Positions 1 to 11,805 of a DNA stretch of 64,000 nt are shown in pieces. The stretch covers positions 236,093 through 300,092 of the forward strand of contig BCKK01000003.1 in NCBI GenBank assembly GCA_001600615.1, read 5' to 3'. Each line of letters begins with the position of its first letter. Positions within the stretch are counted from its first letter, which is position 1. Position numbers and translations under genes: made by a program. The notes under the pieces are model-generated. The model was not told the origin of the DNA, made no database searches, and saw only the letters and a list, made by a program, of their open reading frames with translations. This DNA comes from Dioszegia crocea. Lineage: Eukaryota > Basidiomycota > Tremellomycetes > Tremellales > Bulleribasidiaceae.

Positions 1-1
1 C

Positions 2-757
2 GGCGAGCCGGAAGTTGAACCTCGGCCAGATTACGGTAGGTCTCAGGTCTATCTTCCGCCTAAACTGATCGCAGTTGAAGCTAATGGTCAAAAAGCAGGA
101 TCAGAGTCGCTACCCATTGCTCCTGGCACGAGCTCGGCCACTGCCGACACCGCCGGCCCCGTCTGGAACCAGAATCTACCTGCGGTTCAAGACCTCAAAC
201 AAAACGCGAAGGATGTGTTCCTGAAGAATGGCAGAGTGTATGGTGCGGAATCTGAATTATACCTCCAAGATCTCATCACATCTGATCTTCACGCTCGGCA
301 TGTCCTTCGCACTGTCATCAGAACTTTCCCGTCATTTGCAGAGATGAGGCAGTTCACGGGAATTGAGTCCAGAACGATGGCTCAGCTGCTGAGAAGGAAC
401 CCGTCCACTCTTGGAGCCGACTACTGCGAGACCCATCCAGCAGACAATCTGCTGGTGCCGGAGTTACAGTTCCTGAGGCTGGCCGAAAAAATGCTCTGGA
501 GACAAGACTTCGACGTTCAAAGCATCTATACCTGGTGGGGTGGTAATACCGATGACGATCGCAAGGCCGCCAGGCAGTATTTCTCGAAGAAACTACTCTC
601 GCAGCTCGACCCGCAATATCGCCCGTTTCTGCGCACCTCAACGGCGTGGCTGACTTACAAGACAGAGGCGGGAAAAGAATTGACCGACAAGTTGCCAGGC
701 TGGTATCTTACGAACTCTGTCGCGCGTGATGATGTGGGTTTTATTTTACGGCTCTGA
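2..757 (+). CDS. Hypothetical protein, 3' portion (5' end outside window)
   Basis: The frame is open from base 2 and closes with TGA at 755-757, so at least 251 codons of the C-terminal part are visible. I do not recognise the family. The first 70 residues are Pro/Ala/Ser-rich and look disordered. The remainder is a folded-looking region with aromatic clusters (IYTWWGG, PGWYLTN) and many charged residues. No signal peptide or membrane segment is visible in this part. A GTGAGT...CTCAG pair lies just after the stop at about 770-792, so the true end could differ if an intron begins slightly upstream of the stop. It may be a large lineage-specific gene; function unknown. Confidence 0.6.
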   Translation, partial: GEPEVEPRPDYGRSQVYLPPKLIAVEANGQKAGSESLPIAPGTSSATADTAGPVWNQNLPAVQDLKQNAKDVFLKNGRVYGAESELYLQDLITSDLHARHVLRTVIRTFPSFAEMRQFTGIESRTMAQLLRRNPSTLGADYCETHPADNLLVPELQFLRLAEKMLWRQDFDVQSIYTWWGGNTDDDRKAARQYFSKKLLSQLDPQYRPFLRTSTAWLTYKTEAGKELTDKLPGWYLTNSVARDDVGFILRL

Positions 758-1443
758 TCCCATCGTGAGTTGCACACATCTGACGCTCTCAGGATCAGGC
801 GGGTTCCTTGCTTTGCATGGACGGTGGTCTCCCCTGGGCAACCTGTAAGTTTGATCTAGGATTCTAGTGTCATCCCGGCCCACAAGACCAGTCCGCTAAT
901 TCTTATGCCAGACATCAAGGGAGTCTTGACGCCGGGAGTCCTAACCGCTGATTCCGGAATTTCATCGCTCTAGGTTATCGCCATCGAGTTGAACGAATTC
1001 TCACGTGTACAATGCCCGCATGTATAGATACTATACGGGGCCCCTGATCTACGTCCAGCGCCCAGCTGGTCCCTGTTCATGGCTGCTCTCTGTCTTGGTA
1101 CAATTGATATTCGGACGACCCTGCATCAGGGTCAGCGTATCTGGAACACCTAGTCGGCGTTCTGCTAGCTGCATCTCAATCCACACCAAGCCAGCGGTCA
1201 GGATATGATGGTGTGAGTATTTGAGTATGATGAGAATTTGACAACAGGAGTGATACACTACGTACACTCTGCGCATCTACAAAGGGCGAGCCATACACAA
1301 ACTATCAATCATCAATCACCTCTACGACCTCTGCAGTCAATCGTCTCACTGCCATCTTCTCATCTAACTAGCTTTGCCCCACATTCTCCGCCATCCAATG
1401 GCCATGCACTCCCAGAGCCCCAGAGGACTTCACTTGGCGGCAT
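758..1443. other. Intergenic, tail-to-tail
   Basis: No exon was supported here on either strand. The stretch separates the end of the upstream plus-strand gene from the 3' end of the minus-strand PARP-UBE2Q gene, so it should hold two 3' UTRs. Short open frames in it show no protein-like composition. Confidence 0.5.
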
Positions 1444-4400
1444 TTAAGTAAGAGCCATCTAACAATCAGCCACAACTCAACTTCACGCGCTAGTTTGACA
1501 TACCTGTTCAAAATCCTTCGGGATTTCCCAGCCCTTAACATATCAGCAATCATTCTCTTTCCTGCAAACATAAGACGTACATGATGAGTCGCAACTCTTT
1601 TATAAGCCTCAACAGCTTCATGTATCCCATAAGGCATCTGCCACCTATGCGGGTCGATCCTGGCGGGACGATCTGGAAGTCAGCTTTTAGGCCTTGTCTC
1701 GACGACCCCGAGAAGGACTGTAGCTCACCAGCAGCAGTCATGTTGAGCATGATATCTCGAATCATCGCTTCCATGCAGAATGTAGGGTTCCAGCCGCTTG
1801 TCTGAAAAAAATCAGCATTTCGTTATAATCATGAGGAGAGGATATCGGGAGATTGAGAGTTGATGATGGGGTTTATGGGCATGGGTTACGGCATGACGGC
1901 AGGATGCAAAGATACGCAGGTCAAGAGAAGGCAAGGTGGAGTAGTGATTTATGGATCGCAAGTGATCAGAGGGGGGAAAGAAGGAGGATAAGGCCAAATA
2001 TCTCAATGAACGTAAACTCACCGTCAAAATTTCGTTACACACCGATCCTCCCGCCGTAATGTTCCCACCACCTCCACTCGCGAATGGTAAACACCTAGGA
2101 TAAATAATCCGCATGAAGGGTGGAGAAGCGGGGAAAGAAGCTCCAAATCGAAGTTCAGCACTGTATCATCAGCACCTATCCACAACAAACCAGACCCAAA
2201 ACTCACATCATTGACTTGATTCCTAGCTTCTTCATCTCCTTCTTCAATATCGAATCATCATCAAATTCGAACAATTCCAAAGTCCACGAAAAAAGCCTAG
2301 ACCCATGAGCTATAATCCAGATATAACAGACAGGGAGAAAACAACTCACCGATCACTATCGGGTACTAGCCAGAAAGGCAATACACCCTCCTTTTGAGCC
2401 TTCATGACAGCTTTCAATTCCCTCATGATGGCTTTTGTCGCTCGGGGAGATGTGGCAGACGGTGGAGGAAGCATTGTGATTTGTTTATAGAACTCTTCTG
2501 TCGCGGGCGTGTATGAAGATTTCCGGATGGGAGGTGGTGAATCTGGGATTTCGATGATTGGGGATTTGTAGAGGGCGGCATCGGATGGTGTGTCAGGTTG
2601 GGTATCGATAAATGTGGCCCGGGCGATCTTTTCGGGCATGTTCTGGTATATCAGCTTTGATTTTGCGCGAGTATACAACCTCTATTCAGCTGAATGAGGT
2701 AGAGAGACGACATACCACTTCTAACGGACGTTGGAAGTACGTCGCCTTCAACTGCAAAGTCGGATCATGTAAAAATCTCCGTTCTCCAGCCCCTCCACTC
2801 CTCTTCCGTTCCATCTTGACGGGCGGCACAACCACGTCTGCCGGATCTTGCGTCACAGTCATAGCAATTTCCCCATCTGGTCCAAGGGGTGTCTTGGGGG
2901 GAGGAACAATTGGTGGCGCCGCAATACCCTCGACAAGCAAGAGGAACGGCTTGATCTGCTTGACCTTGTTGATGACGTAGTATGGCTGCCGGGAGACAAA
3001 TGTTTCAGGAACATTGACCAATTCGCATAGTGCTGTAGCGCGTGTGATGGCAAAGTCGGCGTTGGGACGGCGGGTCGTGTTGGGCCTAGCGTAGCTGCCC
3101 ATTGAGATTCCGGAGTCGGCGGCGAAGTAGACGCCGTTCCCGTAGGCCTGGATGTTAGCGAGGGATGAAGGGTGAGGTGAAGGTGGGTGCGTGGTAGAGG
3201 CCGAGATGGAATTGGGGGTGTACGAGATTAAGAGGTATACAATGTCAGATGGTGGAGAGAAGGAGTGTGAGAACGGAGGAGGAGTGATACAAGAGCAAAT
3301 GGAAAAACTCACTCGACCACACGCAATCTCGTTGAAGTCCAAACCCGTCCTGAGAATATTATGCCACCTCTCCGCTCCAGATCCTGTAAATCAGCACTGA
3401 CCCAATCACCCCTACTTCCACCCTATCTCTGACAAGACCCAGACTTACCATGAAAAGCCAGCATAGTCGGATATTTCCCCAAACTAGGCTTAACTTTCCT
3501 AGCCTCTCTAATCTCTTCCGCAAACGCCTCTTCCTGCTCCGGATCACCAACAACGAAAGAAAACTGCCTAATATTCGCACTGACGACTCCTGCTCCATAA
3601 TTGGGGGTCGCAGCGACAGGGGCAGATTGATCATTAACCACTCCTTCACCTGCCCTTGTTTCTTTTAGGTAAGCTCGACATGTCCCTACTGTCCATCTGA
3701 GGACTGTCATTGCGCCCGGGTGCATACTGGAGTAGAGGTCCGATAGGGGTAGGCCGGAATTGAGATGGGCTGCAATGAAGGAGATGCGGGGGAGGGATTC
3801 GATTAGGTAGACCAACGCTCGTCGGCGTTCGGGTTCGGGTAGGTCGTCTAGGGGTGTTGAGGTTTCGCATAGGCCTGAGGATGGAGGAACGTCGATGCTG
3901 GATATCAGTAAATTTCGGTGTATCGGAGTAGCACAGTAAACATCGGTATATCGGGGTTGTAAGGGAAAGAGGGGAAGGACGAGAGTAGGATCTTGCAAGG
4001 ACAGGGGAGAGGTGTGGAAAAAGGGGACGTACTTGATCCCAGAAGGGAAATCCATCCGTGTCGTCGAACTCGCAGCGGCATGTGCGAAGCTCAGTAATAG
4101 ATCGACGACGCCTGGGTGGGTCTGAATAGTGTGTGACAGAGAGGGTCCCAGTCTGCGATATCAGCTTTGATTCCTCCCTCTTCGCTCCCCTCCCTCTTTT
4201 CTGCCTGATCCAAGTCCAGCCCCAGCTCCAAGCCCAAGTCCCCGCCTTCGCCCACCACGATTCCCTACCTTCCACCCACCCCACCCCACCCCATCAAAGA
4301 AAATTTACTCACCCAAGACTCATCATCCCATACAAACACAACGCCTTATCACAGACATATGGCCTCCTCCCCTCAACCTGCACGCCCACACCACAATTCA

Positions 4401-6507
4401 AACAATACTTGGGCGCCTTTGTAAACCGTCTACAAATCCAATAAAACGCAACCAACGGTAAATTCTCCGTTAAACCCAATTCTATCGGATCGGCAGGGTC
4501 CAAAGTACAATCTCCGATATTTGTAGGAATCATTTCTTCGTCGAATATTTTAGATATTTCCGCATCGTCCATACCGTATCGATCGGCAGAATCCCATGTG
4601 AGTGGGTATGAGACTCGGAGTTGATAGCATCGAGGAAATACTTTAAGGTGGGAAGTTAGGGCGTCCGAGAGGAAGAATGTCCGAGGGGGTAACTCGGGGG
4701 TCGTGGTGGAGTTGGAATTGCGGGGTGCGGGGCCGCGTCGACGGGTTACGGTTTGTCGGGAGATTTCTTCGTCGGATGGTTTGTCTGTGCGATTAGCTAC
4801 GATAGAATTTAAGGAGGAGAGAAAAGAATGCGGGTTGGGAAAGGTGGGCGGAGGGGGGTAGGATAGGACGGGGTAAGAAATGACTTCAACCATGGCAAGT
4901 TGAAGCGGAGCGAATAAGGAGGGTGAGGAAGAAGGCTCGAAGTAAAGGATCTGACTGTGGACTTACAATCCTTATCCAACGTCAAAGCCCACTTGGTATC
5001 CGCATAACTCGCACCATACTTATCCATCCGCATAAGCAGTATAAACCGCATATCGTCTTCCCACGCTTCGACCAGGTCATCGTCCCAGATTGCCAATTCG
5101 TTGGGGTCTATGTCCATACTCTTCAATGGGATCGAATAGGATACGACCTATGTTGTCAGCTGTCATATCCACCATTTCTCCGACTGGAAAGACTTTGGGG
5201 CTGCGGTAGCTTACCCAATAATCCGAGATTTTGGTTAGGCCCGGTCTGTACCCTCTGCTTTTAGCCTGTAAGAAATCCCTGTCAAATCAGCATCGATCCA
5301 AGTCCGCGCTATATCGCTGCGCAAAGGGAATAGTGCCAAACTTACACTTTTACCCTGCCCCAATCTTTCCCTAAGTCCCCATGACACCCCTGGGCAACTT
5401 CGAACCCCCTTCCAATCTGACCCAACTCATCATCATCGTCAAACCCTACCAAACCTTCATCGTAATCCTCATCATCTTCCAACACCTCCTCGGCTTTACC
5501 CCCATTCGCATCATCATCACCTTGCAACGCGCACAGGAGTCGGGTGATTAATCGTTGTAAGGGTAGATCGTGGATTGTAGTGAAGCGTTCAAAGATTTTT
5601 TGATGGGAGCGCCGGATGGGTGGTGGGGCTGGGGCTTGGATCAGGGTGTCGCATGTCTTTGGGTAGGTTGCGAGGTCTACATTATAAGCTTGAGCCAGAC
5701 GTGGGTGTCTGCAGGGGAGAAGAAAGCCATCCAGTAAAGAGGGGAAAGGAGTTGACTTACTGGTGAAGAGGATCAAGAGGGCATATGTAAAGCTCGATCC
5801 GTCCATATCTTCAAATGCAAGTCTAAACTTCACAGACATCTCCTTTTCGTCCCCTTTCAGATCTGGAGTGTCAGCTCTACTAAAATCCCGAATCACAGGC
5901 CCGGTGCAGCTCACCTAATACAGTCCCCTCCATCCCCGCATAACCCTCCACCACCCACCCTGCCGGACCCACCAGACCCTCACACACCTTGGTATCCGCC
6001 ACCCATAGACTCAGGCCGGTCTTGACGACTGACTCTACAAACCCTATTCCATCCCCATCATACTCTTCACCGCCATACAAGGCCTTATCAAATTCCAACT
6101 CTGGACTTTGATACCTCAACGCCATAGCAAAGTCATCATCCATCACGACGTCTCCGTCGTCTTCAAAGATTGGCGCCTCGTAGTCTGCACGAGTAAGGAC
6201 TGTGCGGGAAGCGCGAGGTTTGATAACCCTTTTAATCCGCGAAGCTAAGAACATCAGTGGCAAGAAGTACAATGTGAAAAGAAGGGGGCTTACTGGATCC
6301 AGATGAAGTCGAAGCTGGACTTGGTGGCGCGTCTTTCTGGGCTTGTGCGACTTTCGCCACTCGGGCCGAACGGCGAGGTTCGATGATCTCGATAGAGGAT
6401 GAGCTGGAGGGGGTGCCGCCTGCGCGACTTTTACCTGATGAGGAAGAGGCAATGGAAATTGCGTCGTCGGCTGTAGCTGCGACGCGCTGCTTCTTGGCTG
6501 GAGGCAT
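1444..6507 (-). CDS. PARP catalytic domain-UBE2Q-type E2 fusion protein, 18 exons, about 1169 aa
   Basis: Exons run 6507-6294, 6244-5915, 5862-5761, 5676-5346, 5278-5215, 5147-4967, 4796-4313, 4152-4033, 3897-3449, 3383-3313, 3147-2716, 2642-2350, 2296-2207, 2160-2022, 1801-1729, 1672-1581, 1533-1504 and 1458-1444; frame is kept throughout. An acidic N-terminal half with a Cys-rich KYCLNCG...YVCDKALCLY segment is followed by the PARP fold: LAFHGSGAERWHNIL (His about 758), AYGNGVYFAADSGIS (Tyr about 789) and QPYYVIN, where PARP1 has its catalytic Glu. Lack of Glu suggests mono- rather than poly-ADP-ribosylation (inference from the family). The C-terminal 150 residues match UBE2Q: LFSWTLELFEFD, then GGGGNITAGGSVCNEILT with the expected catalytic Cys at about 1095, then YGIHEAVEAYKRV. 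PARP-E2 fusions are known in other fungi. The acceptor of the 4966-4797 intron is the least certain junction. Confidence 0.88.
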
Positions 6508-6520
6508 GGTGTCGCGTAGT

Positions 6521-6595
6521 AGGGGAGGAAGGAGAGGGAGGGAGGGGAGAGGAAAGGAAGGGAAGGGGAAGAAGGGGGAAGGAGAGAGAGGAAGG
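6521..6595. repeat. Uninterrupted 75-nt purine tract in the leader of the PARP-UBE2Q gene
   Basis: Every base from 6521 to 6595 is A or G on the plus strand, so the transcript of the minus-strand gene starting at 6507 would carry a pyrimidine-only leader beginning 13 nt before its ATG. It could act in translation or form triplex/H-DNA; this is inference. Confidence 0.75.
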
Positions 6596-6903
6596 CTGAT
6601 AGGGTTGAAGTGGGCGGGTGAGTGGATTCAGGCGCGTGGGAATTGTGTGGGGTCTCCACAATTGCCCCCGGAGCCCGTATTTCACGGTTCCGGGGGCCGA
6701 ATACCAGCGAAAAAGCTCAAGCACAACCCAGTTACTGCTCTCCATTTTACCCAAGAGCTATATACACCAGATGGTCCTCGATACCACCCACGTCAAGGCG
6801 GTATCTCCGCTCCACCAGACCTTCAAAATTTTGGGTCAAGAAATCAGTGAGTTCAGCGCTTGGGTTCGCGAGTTAGCCATGACCGAACTGATGAACTGCA
6901 GCC

Positions 6904-8377
6904 ATGGATGTCCCCCTCCCCACCCTCATCCTCGCCTCATTCGGAGCTATCGTCGCATTCCGATATGTCCTATCGCTGGTTATATTCATCTTTCAACTGA
7001 CCCTGTTTTCGGGTACTGATGTCAGTTTGCCCACATTTGAAGTCAATTGTTGAAACACCGAATTGAAGCTGATGAATGAAGGTTAAATCATTCAAGACTC
7101 GACATGGTAAAGCATGGGCAATCGTCAGTGGAGCTACAGGAGGGATAGGGCTTGAATTTGCCCGTCAGCTCGCTGGGAAGGGATACAACATCATCGTCCT
7201 TGGTCGAAGGCAAGAGGTTTTGGAGCAAGTTTCGAAAGATCTCGGTGAGTCGTGCCGGGCTGGCGACGTACAATATGCGGGGCAGGTGGCTAATATCCAG
7301 AATCCAAATACAAAATCCAGACCCGATTCGTCGTGGTGGATTTCGCATCTCCTTCGTCGCGCGACGAGAAATTTGCAGAACTGGGCGAAATGATTAAACC
7401 CCTCGATGTGGCGATTCTGGTTAATAACGTGGGAGCAAGTCATGAGATGCCAGTGGCATTTGCAGAGACTGAAGAGACTGAGATTGAGAATATTGTACAG
7501 ACGGTAAGTGATGACTGACCCTTTGTCCTACTCCTTACTTCAGACCCAAATACCTTCTAAGCTTGATGAAGACAAGTACCCAGCTGAACCCTTAGAACAT
7601 CCTCGGCACGCTCCACCTAACCCGCCGCATCCTCCCCGCCCTCATAGCCCGGTCAGCCAAGAAAACCAACCCTAAATCTCTCGTTCTCAATATCGGCTCT
7701 ATGTCAGGTCGCATCCCGTCCCCTCTGCTTGCAGCGTACGCGTGTACCAAGGGAGGGTTGCAAACTTGGAGTCGGGCGTTAGCGATGGAGGTGGAAGATC
7801 AGAGGGTGATGGTGAGGATGGTGATTCCGGCTTTTGTGGTGAGTGATCATGTACTAGATTCTCTTTTTTGGGGGGAGATTGCTTGTGAGATGAGGCGGAA
7901 AGGAAAGGGGAAACAAAAGACAAGGAGGGAGAGAGAATGAGTCTACGTCGAAACTTCTCCTCTATATAGCATGATCCATCCCTTCTCATCCAACGATGAT
8001 ATTCCCCACTCCACCAAACCCCCAAACCCACACCCAATATCACCCCTCCCCCACCAGTCCCCCGCAATCTCTCTCCCACAAAAAACAGCGCTAACGCCCA
8101 GGTCTCAAACATGTCCAAAATCCGCAAATCCTCCCTCCTAGTTCCAACACCTTCCGCCTTTGTCCGCTCCACCTTATCATCCCTAGGCCACACCCGAGGT
8201 GCCCAAGGACGGGCATACGAATGCACACCATACCCTACACATGCGGTCGTGGACTACGTTGTGGGGTTATTTGGGGGAGCGAGTGAGATGTTGGCGATGA
8301 AGGTTGTGCATGGGATGCATGTGAGTATTAGAGCTAGGGCTATTAGGAAGAAGGAGAGGGAAGGGAAGGGGAAGTAG
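6904..8377 (+). CDS. IFA38: Very-long-chain 3-oxoacyl-CoA reductase (KAR, Ifa38-like), 333 aa
   Basis: Reduces 3-ketoacyl-CoA to 3-hydroxyacyl-CoA with NADPH in the ER fatty-acid elongation cycle, feeding sphingolipid synthesis. Exons are 6904-7020, 7082-7244, 7301-7503, 7596-7838 and 8102-8377, all in frame. Residues 6-36 form an N-terminal membrane segment. The SDR cofactor loop SGATGGIG is at 55-62 and VNNVGAS follows in exon 3. The active site YACTK puts Tyr209 and Lys213 after the NIGSMSG serine segment. The conserved [13 protein letters not shown] block lies in the last exon, and the C-terminus is lysine-rich ([10 protein letters not shown]), fitting ER residence. Length fits the family (about 330-350). 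The last intron (263 nt) is unusually long for this window. Its ATG is 397 bp from the divergent PARP-UBE2Q start, so the two may share a promoter region. Confidence 0.93.
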
Positions 8378-8907
8378 AGGAGGAGTATGTGCGTAGGGGA
8401 AGACAGGGGAAGTGGGGGGGAGGGGGAGGAGAGGGGAAAGGAACTTGGAGCGGAAAAAGAGGTGTAGGTCTGGCAGGGAAGGTATGAGGATTCATTTGGC
8501 CGGTTGATCGAAAAGAGGTAGTACACCACCTCGAAAGACTTGTGTGGTTTCAGTTCACCACGCTCTCTTGAGGGATATGGCTTTCAAGCTTACTTACTTA
8601 CTTATTTACAAATATGGCTTCTAAAGCTTAGCTCACTCCCTCTCCTGGCAAGTCTAGAACGTTCCATATGGGGCACGCAAGTTATATCATCTTATCAGCC
8701 GAATGTCCTTTGACGACTTCAAAGCGGAGCCTGGAGATTTTGATGCCGGGTGATAAGGACAGGGTCGGATGAGTGGTCGGGGTGGCTTTGACGTTGTACT
8801 TTAACCGCGCTTTGAGTACTTACTTGAACATTCACACTCAGGGCTGACACTGGATCACACCCAAACCCACATCTACAAGTCAGTCCCAACCCTTTCACGG
8901 CGCCGAG
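8378..8907. other. Intergenic with purine-rich 3' flank
   Basis: Between the Ifa38 stop and the next ATG. The first 80 bases are strongly G/A-rich. A short run of TTAC units (ttacttacttactta) occurs near 8590-8604. No coding exon was supported. Confidence 0.5.
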
Positions 8908-9738
8908 ATGACTGCTCTGCCCTATGACGTGGTGGACTACGCCACCGTATACGACCCTCACGACCACGTCAAGAACATGATCGATTGGCTCAAGCACAAC
9001 TCAGACAATTGGGCGACTTTCCGTGACTCGAAGAACAATGCCGAATCTGAGGATCGGGACGCACGAAACGTTTCAGAATCGGTCGCACGGAAGTTGGTCG
9101 AGCACGGCCTGGGGGTCACATCGGCTTTCATCGAGAGCCTGCTTGCACCCAAGGCGAAACTCGAGGCCGTCGGGAACATCAAGCCGGGCCGTTCAACCTA
9201 CACTGCCGTCGAAGAGGATCCGGCCACGTACCAGAGGTTCCTCCAGGAATCAGTGTATTCTTCCAAATTCGAGACCGCAATTGCGAACTGCGGTGGACAG
9301 TACGAGAGCATCGATGAAGCCATGTCTTTCCCTCCTGGCATGAGCAAGAAGCTTTTACGATGGAATCCGGGACCGCAGAAGAGCTTCATCACCCATCATC
9401 CCACATCGGCAGTGACGTTGAACCTGAGTCACTACAGGGATATCGAGGACTTGGTCAAGCGCGAACAGAGCAATCGTGACATTGTTCAGGCCTTTACCGA
9501 TGGCGGGTTTCTCATCTCTGAAGAAATGGTGCAAACAATGTGGAATAGCCTTCATCCACATGTGCGATTGAACTTTGTTGCTTCCTTTTTTCAGGACTCT
9601 CAGGATCTACTTCGCAAGACATTGCAAGAGCCATTCTACAAGTCGCAGCAGTCGTGGATCGTGAGTGCCCTTTGTTTCCAACTCATGACCGTACCATCGC
9701 TAACTCAATGACAGGATGTGGAGAAGCAAGTCTTGTGA
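8908..9738 (+). CDS. Hypothetical protein, 258 aa
   Basis: Exon 1 is 8908-9660 and exon 2 is 9715-9738, joined over a 54-nt intron with GTGAGT donor and ATGACAG acceptor; the last residues are DVEKQVL. Without splicing the frame would run 17 codons further and stop, so the spliced end is preferred. The protein is soluble, mixed alpha/beta in composition, with no signal peptide, membrane segment or motif I can name. Codon use resembles its neighbours. It is probably a lineage-specific orphan, similar in style to the single-exon orphans at 11806-12339 and 24231-24839, although I see no sequence similarity among them. Confidence 0.7.
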
Positions 9739-10159
9739 AGGTTTCGATCGGGGAGAGGGGGAACGAGCTGGAGATCACGCGAGATCCCGTTTGTCAATAT
9801 GTGCCGGCTTCTAGATAGGTTCGTGATTAGATGTATATACTGCGTTGCCTAGTCTGCTACAGTGATATCAGCTCTGTAGAACGTTAATACATTGCGATTC
9901 TTATCGCCAGCTAGAATCACGCTCCTTCTTCAGCAGATCAAAATCATTGCTGCGACCAGTTCTTGATGGCTGAGCGGAGCGGTGGGCGGGGAATTAAGGT
10001 AAGTACGCATCGCCAAACACCACACCAGTGCCAAGCGACGAGAGACAAAACAGTCGATGTCGCAGAGGACAGCGATGGTAATCCATCCGATCCATCCCGG
10101 ATTCGCGCTGGTTCGAGTTTCTGAGCACCCCCCTGAGATACATCTCCCACAAATCACCC
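9739..10159. other. Intergenic, tail-to-tail
   Basis: This stretch separates the orphan gene end from the DUF1769 gene end. I see no exon, tRNA or repeat in it. Confidence 0.5.
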
Positions 10160-11499
10160 CTAATCCACATCCGATCCGTCCCCCTTCTCAACCGTATCCT
10201 CATCAGACGACCCACCGACCTTCTCCTCCAACATCTTCTTCGCCTCCTCATCCACAATCTCAAACGCCACTGCAAAATACACCTCTCCGTCCGTCTGGTC
10301 TTTTGAGCCGGGAGGCGCGCGCTTTTTGCAGACGTAAGTGACGGGTTGGCCGTCCCAGTACTTCAGGAGAGGGAAGGACAGGTTGAAGGGGGGTGGGAGT
10401 TTAGCTGAGAGGGTGTTGAAATCTGGGAAGTTAGCAAAGGCCCGCAGAGTGTCGAGTGAATGACATCAGATGTGCCTGTAATATCCCTGAGCTAGAAGAA
10501 GAGGATGTGGGGTGATAGCTGAGGATCATCGATGTTATGTGGAAAGCGCGGAACAAAGTTCCGGGAAACACAAACAGAGACACGATTTGGATCGAGCTCG
10601 CAACTCACCTAGGTAGCCGTTACAGAACTCCATCCCCACCCAAGTAGATTTATCCAACACGACAGCTTTCCTATGTTCTGGATATCCTAACCATCGTTTC
10701 CGTGCTGCAGCCTCTGCTGACGCAGACATCCCGATACCTGGCGGTGGCGATTCTGCAATCTTGTCAGCGACAGTCTTTCTATAGGACCTGAACAGAGATT
10801 GCTCGCCTCCTTCATATAAATCCCCTAATCTTTCTAAACTCTCTTCCTCGATCGACGGTGTATACTCTGGTTCGTCGGCGTGGAGGGATAGATAATTGAA
10901 TGTCGCTAATGTTGGCGAGAGCGCCCAGGGCTTTTCACCATATACGTCTAGTTCTATAGTCGGGTCTAGAAATCTAGGCCGTCAGCATATACTGCTCTGA
11001 GATACTATAATGAGACAGAGACGCTGCCAGACTGGCGGGGCAAGAGGGCAGTAAGCCAAACTCACTGCATCGCCTTGATGGCTATACTGCTCCCCCAAGG
11101 TAATTGACTCTTGATAGATTTCTCAAACATATTCCCAAATACAAGCTCGTCCGCATCGACAGGATCAAGGAAGCGGCCTACATCTATCAGCCCAATCCAA
11201 GTCTGCGCGGCGAACCCAGAGCTCGGACCATCCGATTCTCGATCGCCAAGCGGGATTACCATCAACTCACCTCTCGTCACAATCGCATAGGTCATTCCAC
11301 TTCTTCCTTCTTGACCGAAATACTCTTCTCCTTCGCCCTTCTTCTCATCGCCTGTAAAGTCCTTGACCCATACTGAGATCGTACCCTCAAAACCGGGTGT
11401 CTTGATGGTGGTTGGGGTGTTGGAATTGACGGCTAAGGGTTGGGTTGGTGGGTATGGTTGAGATGGGGTTGAGACGAGGACGCGGAGGCGGGGCGCCAT
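10160..11499 (-). CDS. DUF1769 family protein, 324 aa
   Basis: Exons are 11499-11271, 11183-11066, 10973-10609 and 10422-10160; lengths keep frame. The start MAPRLRVLVSTP, the segment EGTISVWVKDF, the block DELVFGNMFEKSI followed by LPWGSSIAIKAMQFLDPT, and the later WVGMEFCNGYLDFNTLSAKLP and PVTYVCKKR are the recognisable hallmarks of the fungal DUF1769 (UPF0590-like) family. No biochemical role is established for this family to my knowledge. The C-terminus is acidic (SSDEDTVEKGDGSD). No signal peptide or membrane segment. The last intron (186 nt) is the longest in this gene. Likely a cytosolic or nuclear housekeeping protein; the function is unknown. Confidence 0.85.
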
Positions 11500-11805
11500 T
11501 GTGGATTAGCTACTGATGTGGGAGTGTGAGCGAAAGATACAAGTTCAAGCAAGGAGCAGAGTAGGATGATGGTGGCCGACTGATGACTTGGCTGGTGGCA
11601 AGATCCAGCCCAGGCTGTAACGGCAAAAGGCAAATGACGTAATCCAGTGAGCAGGCTGCGGTCTGCTGACTGCTATGGTGGAGCCTGCTGACGCAGATGG
11701 GGACACCTGCAGACCACAAGCACCCACAGTACAACTATCTCAATAGCCATATGTAGAGGACACAAGGTAGGGGTATGCATACGAAGACTATGAATCAATC
11801 TCGTA

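Noticed and set aside
10095..10115. GGTTCGAG word resembling a tRNA B box
   Set aside because: The match is incomplete and no A box, acceptor stem or terminator lies around it.
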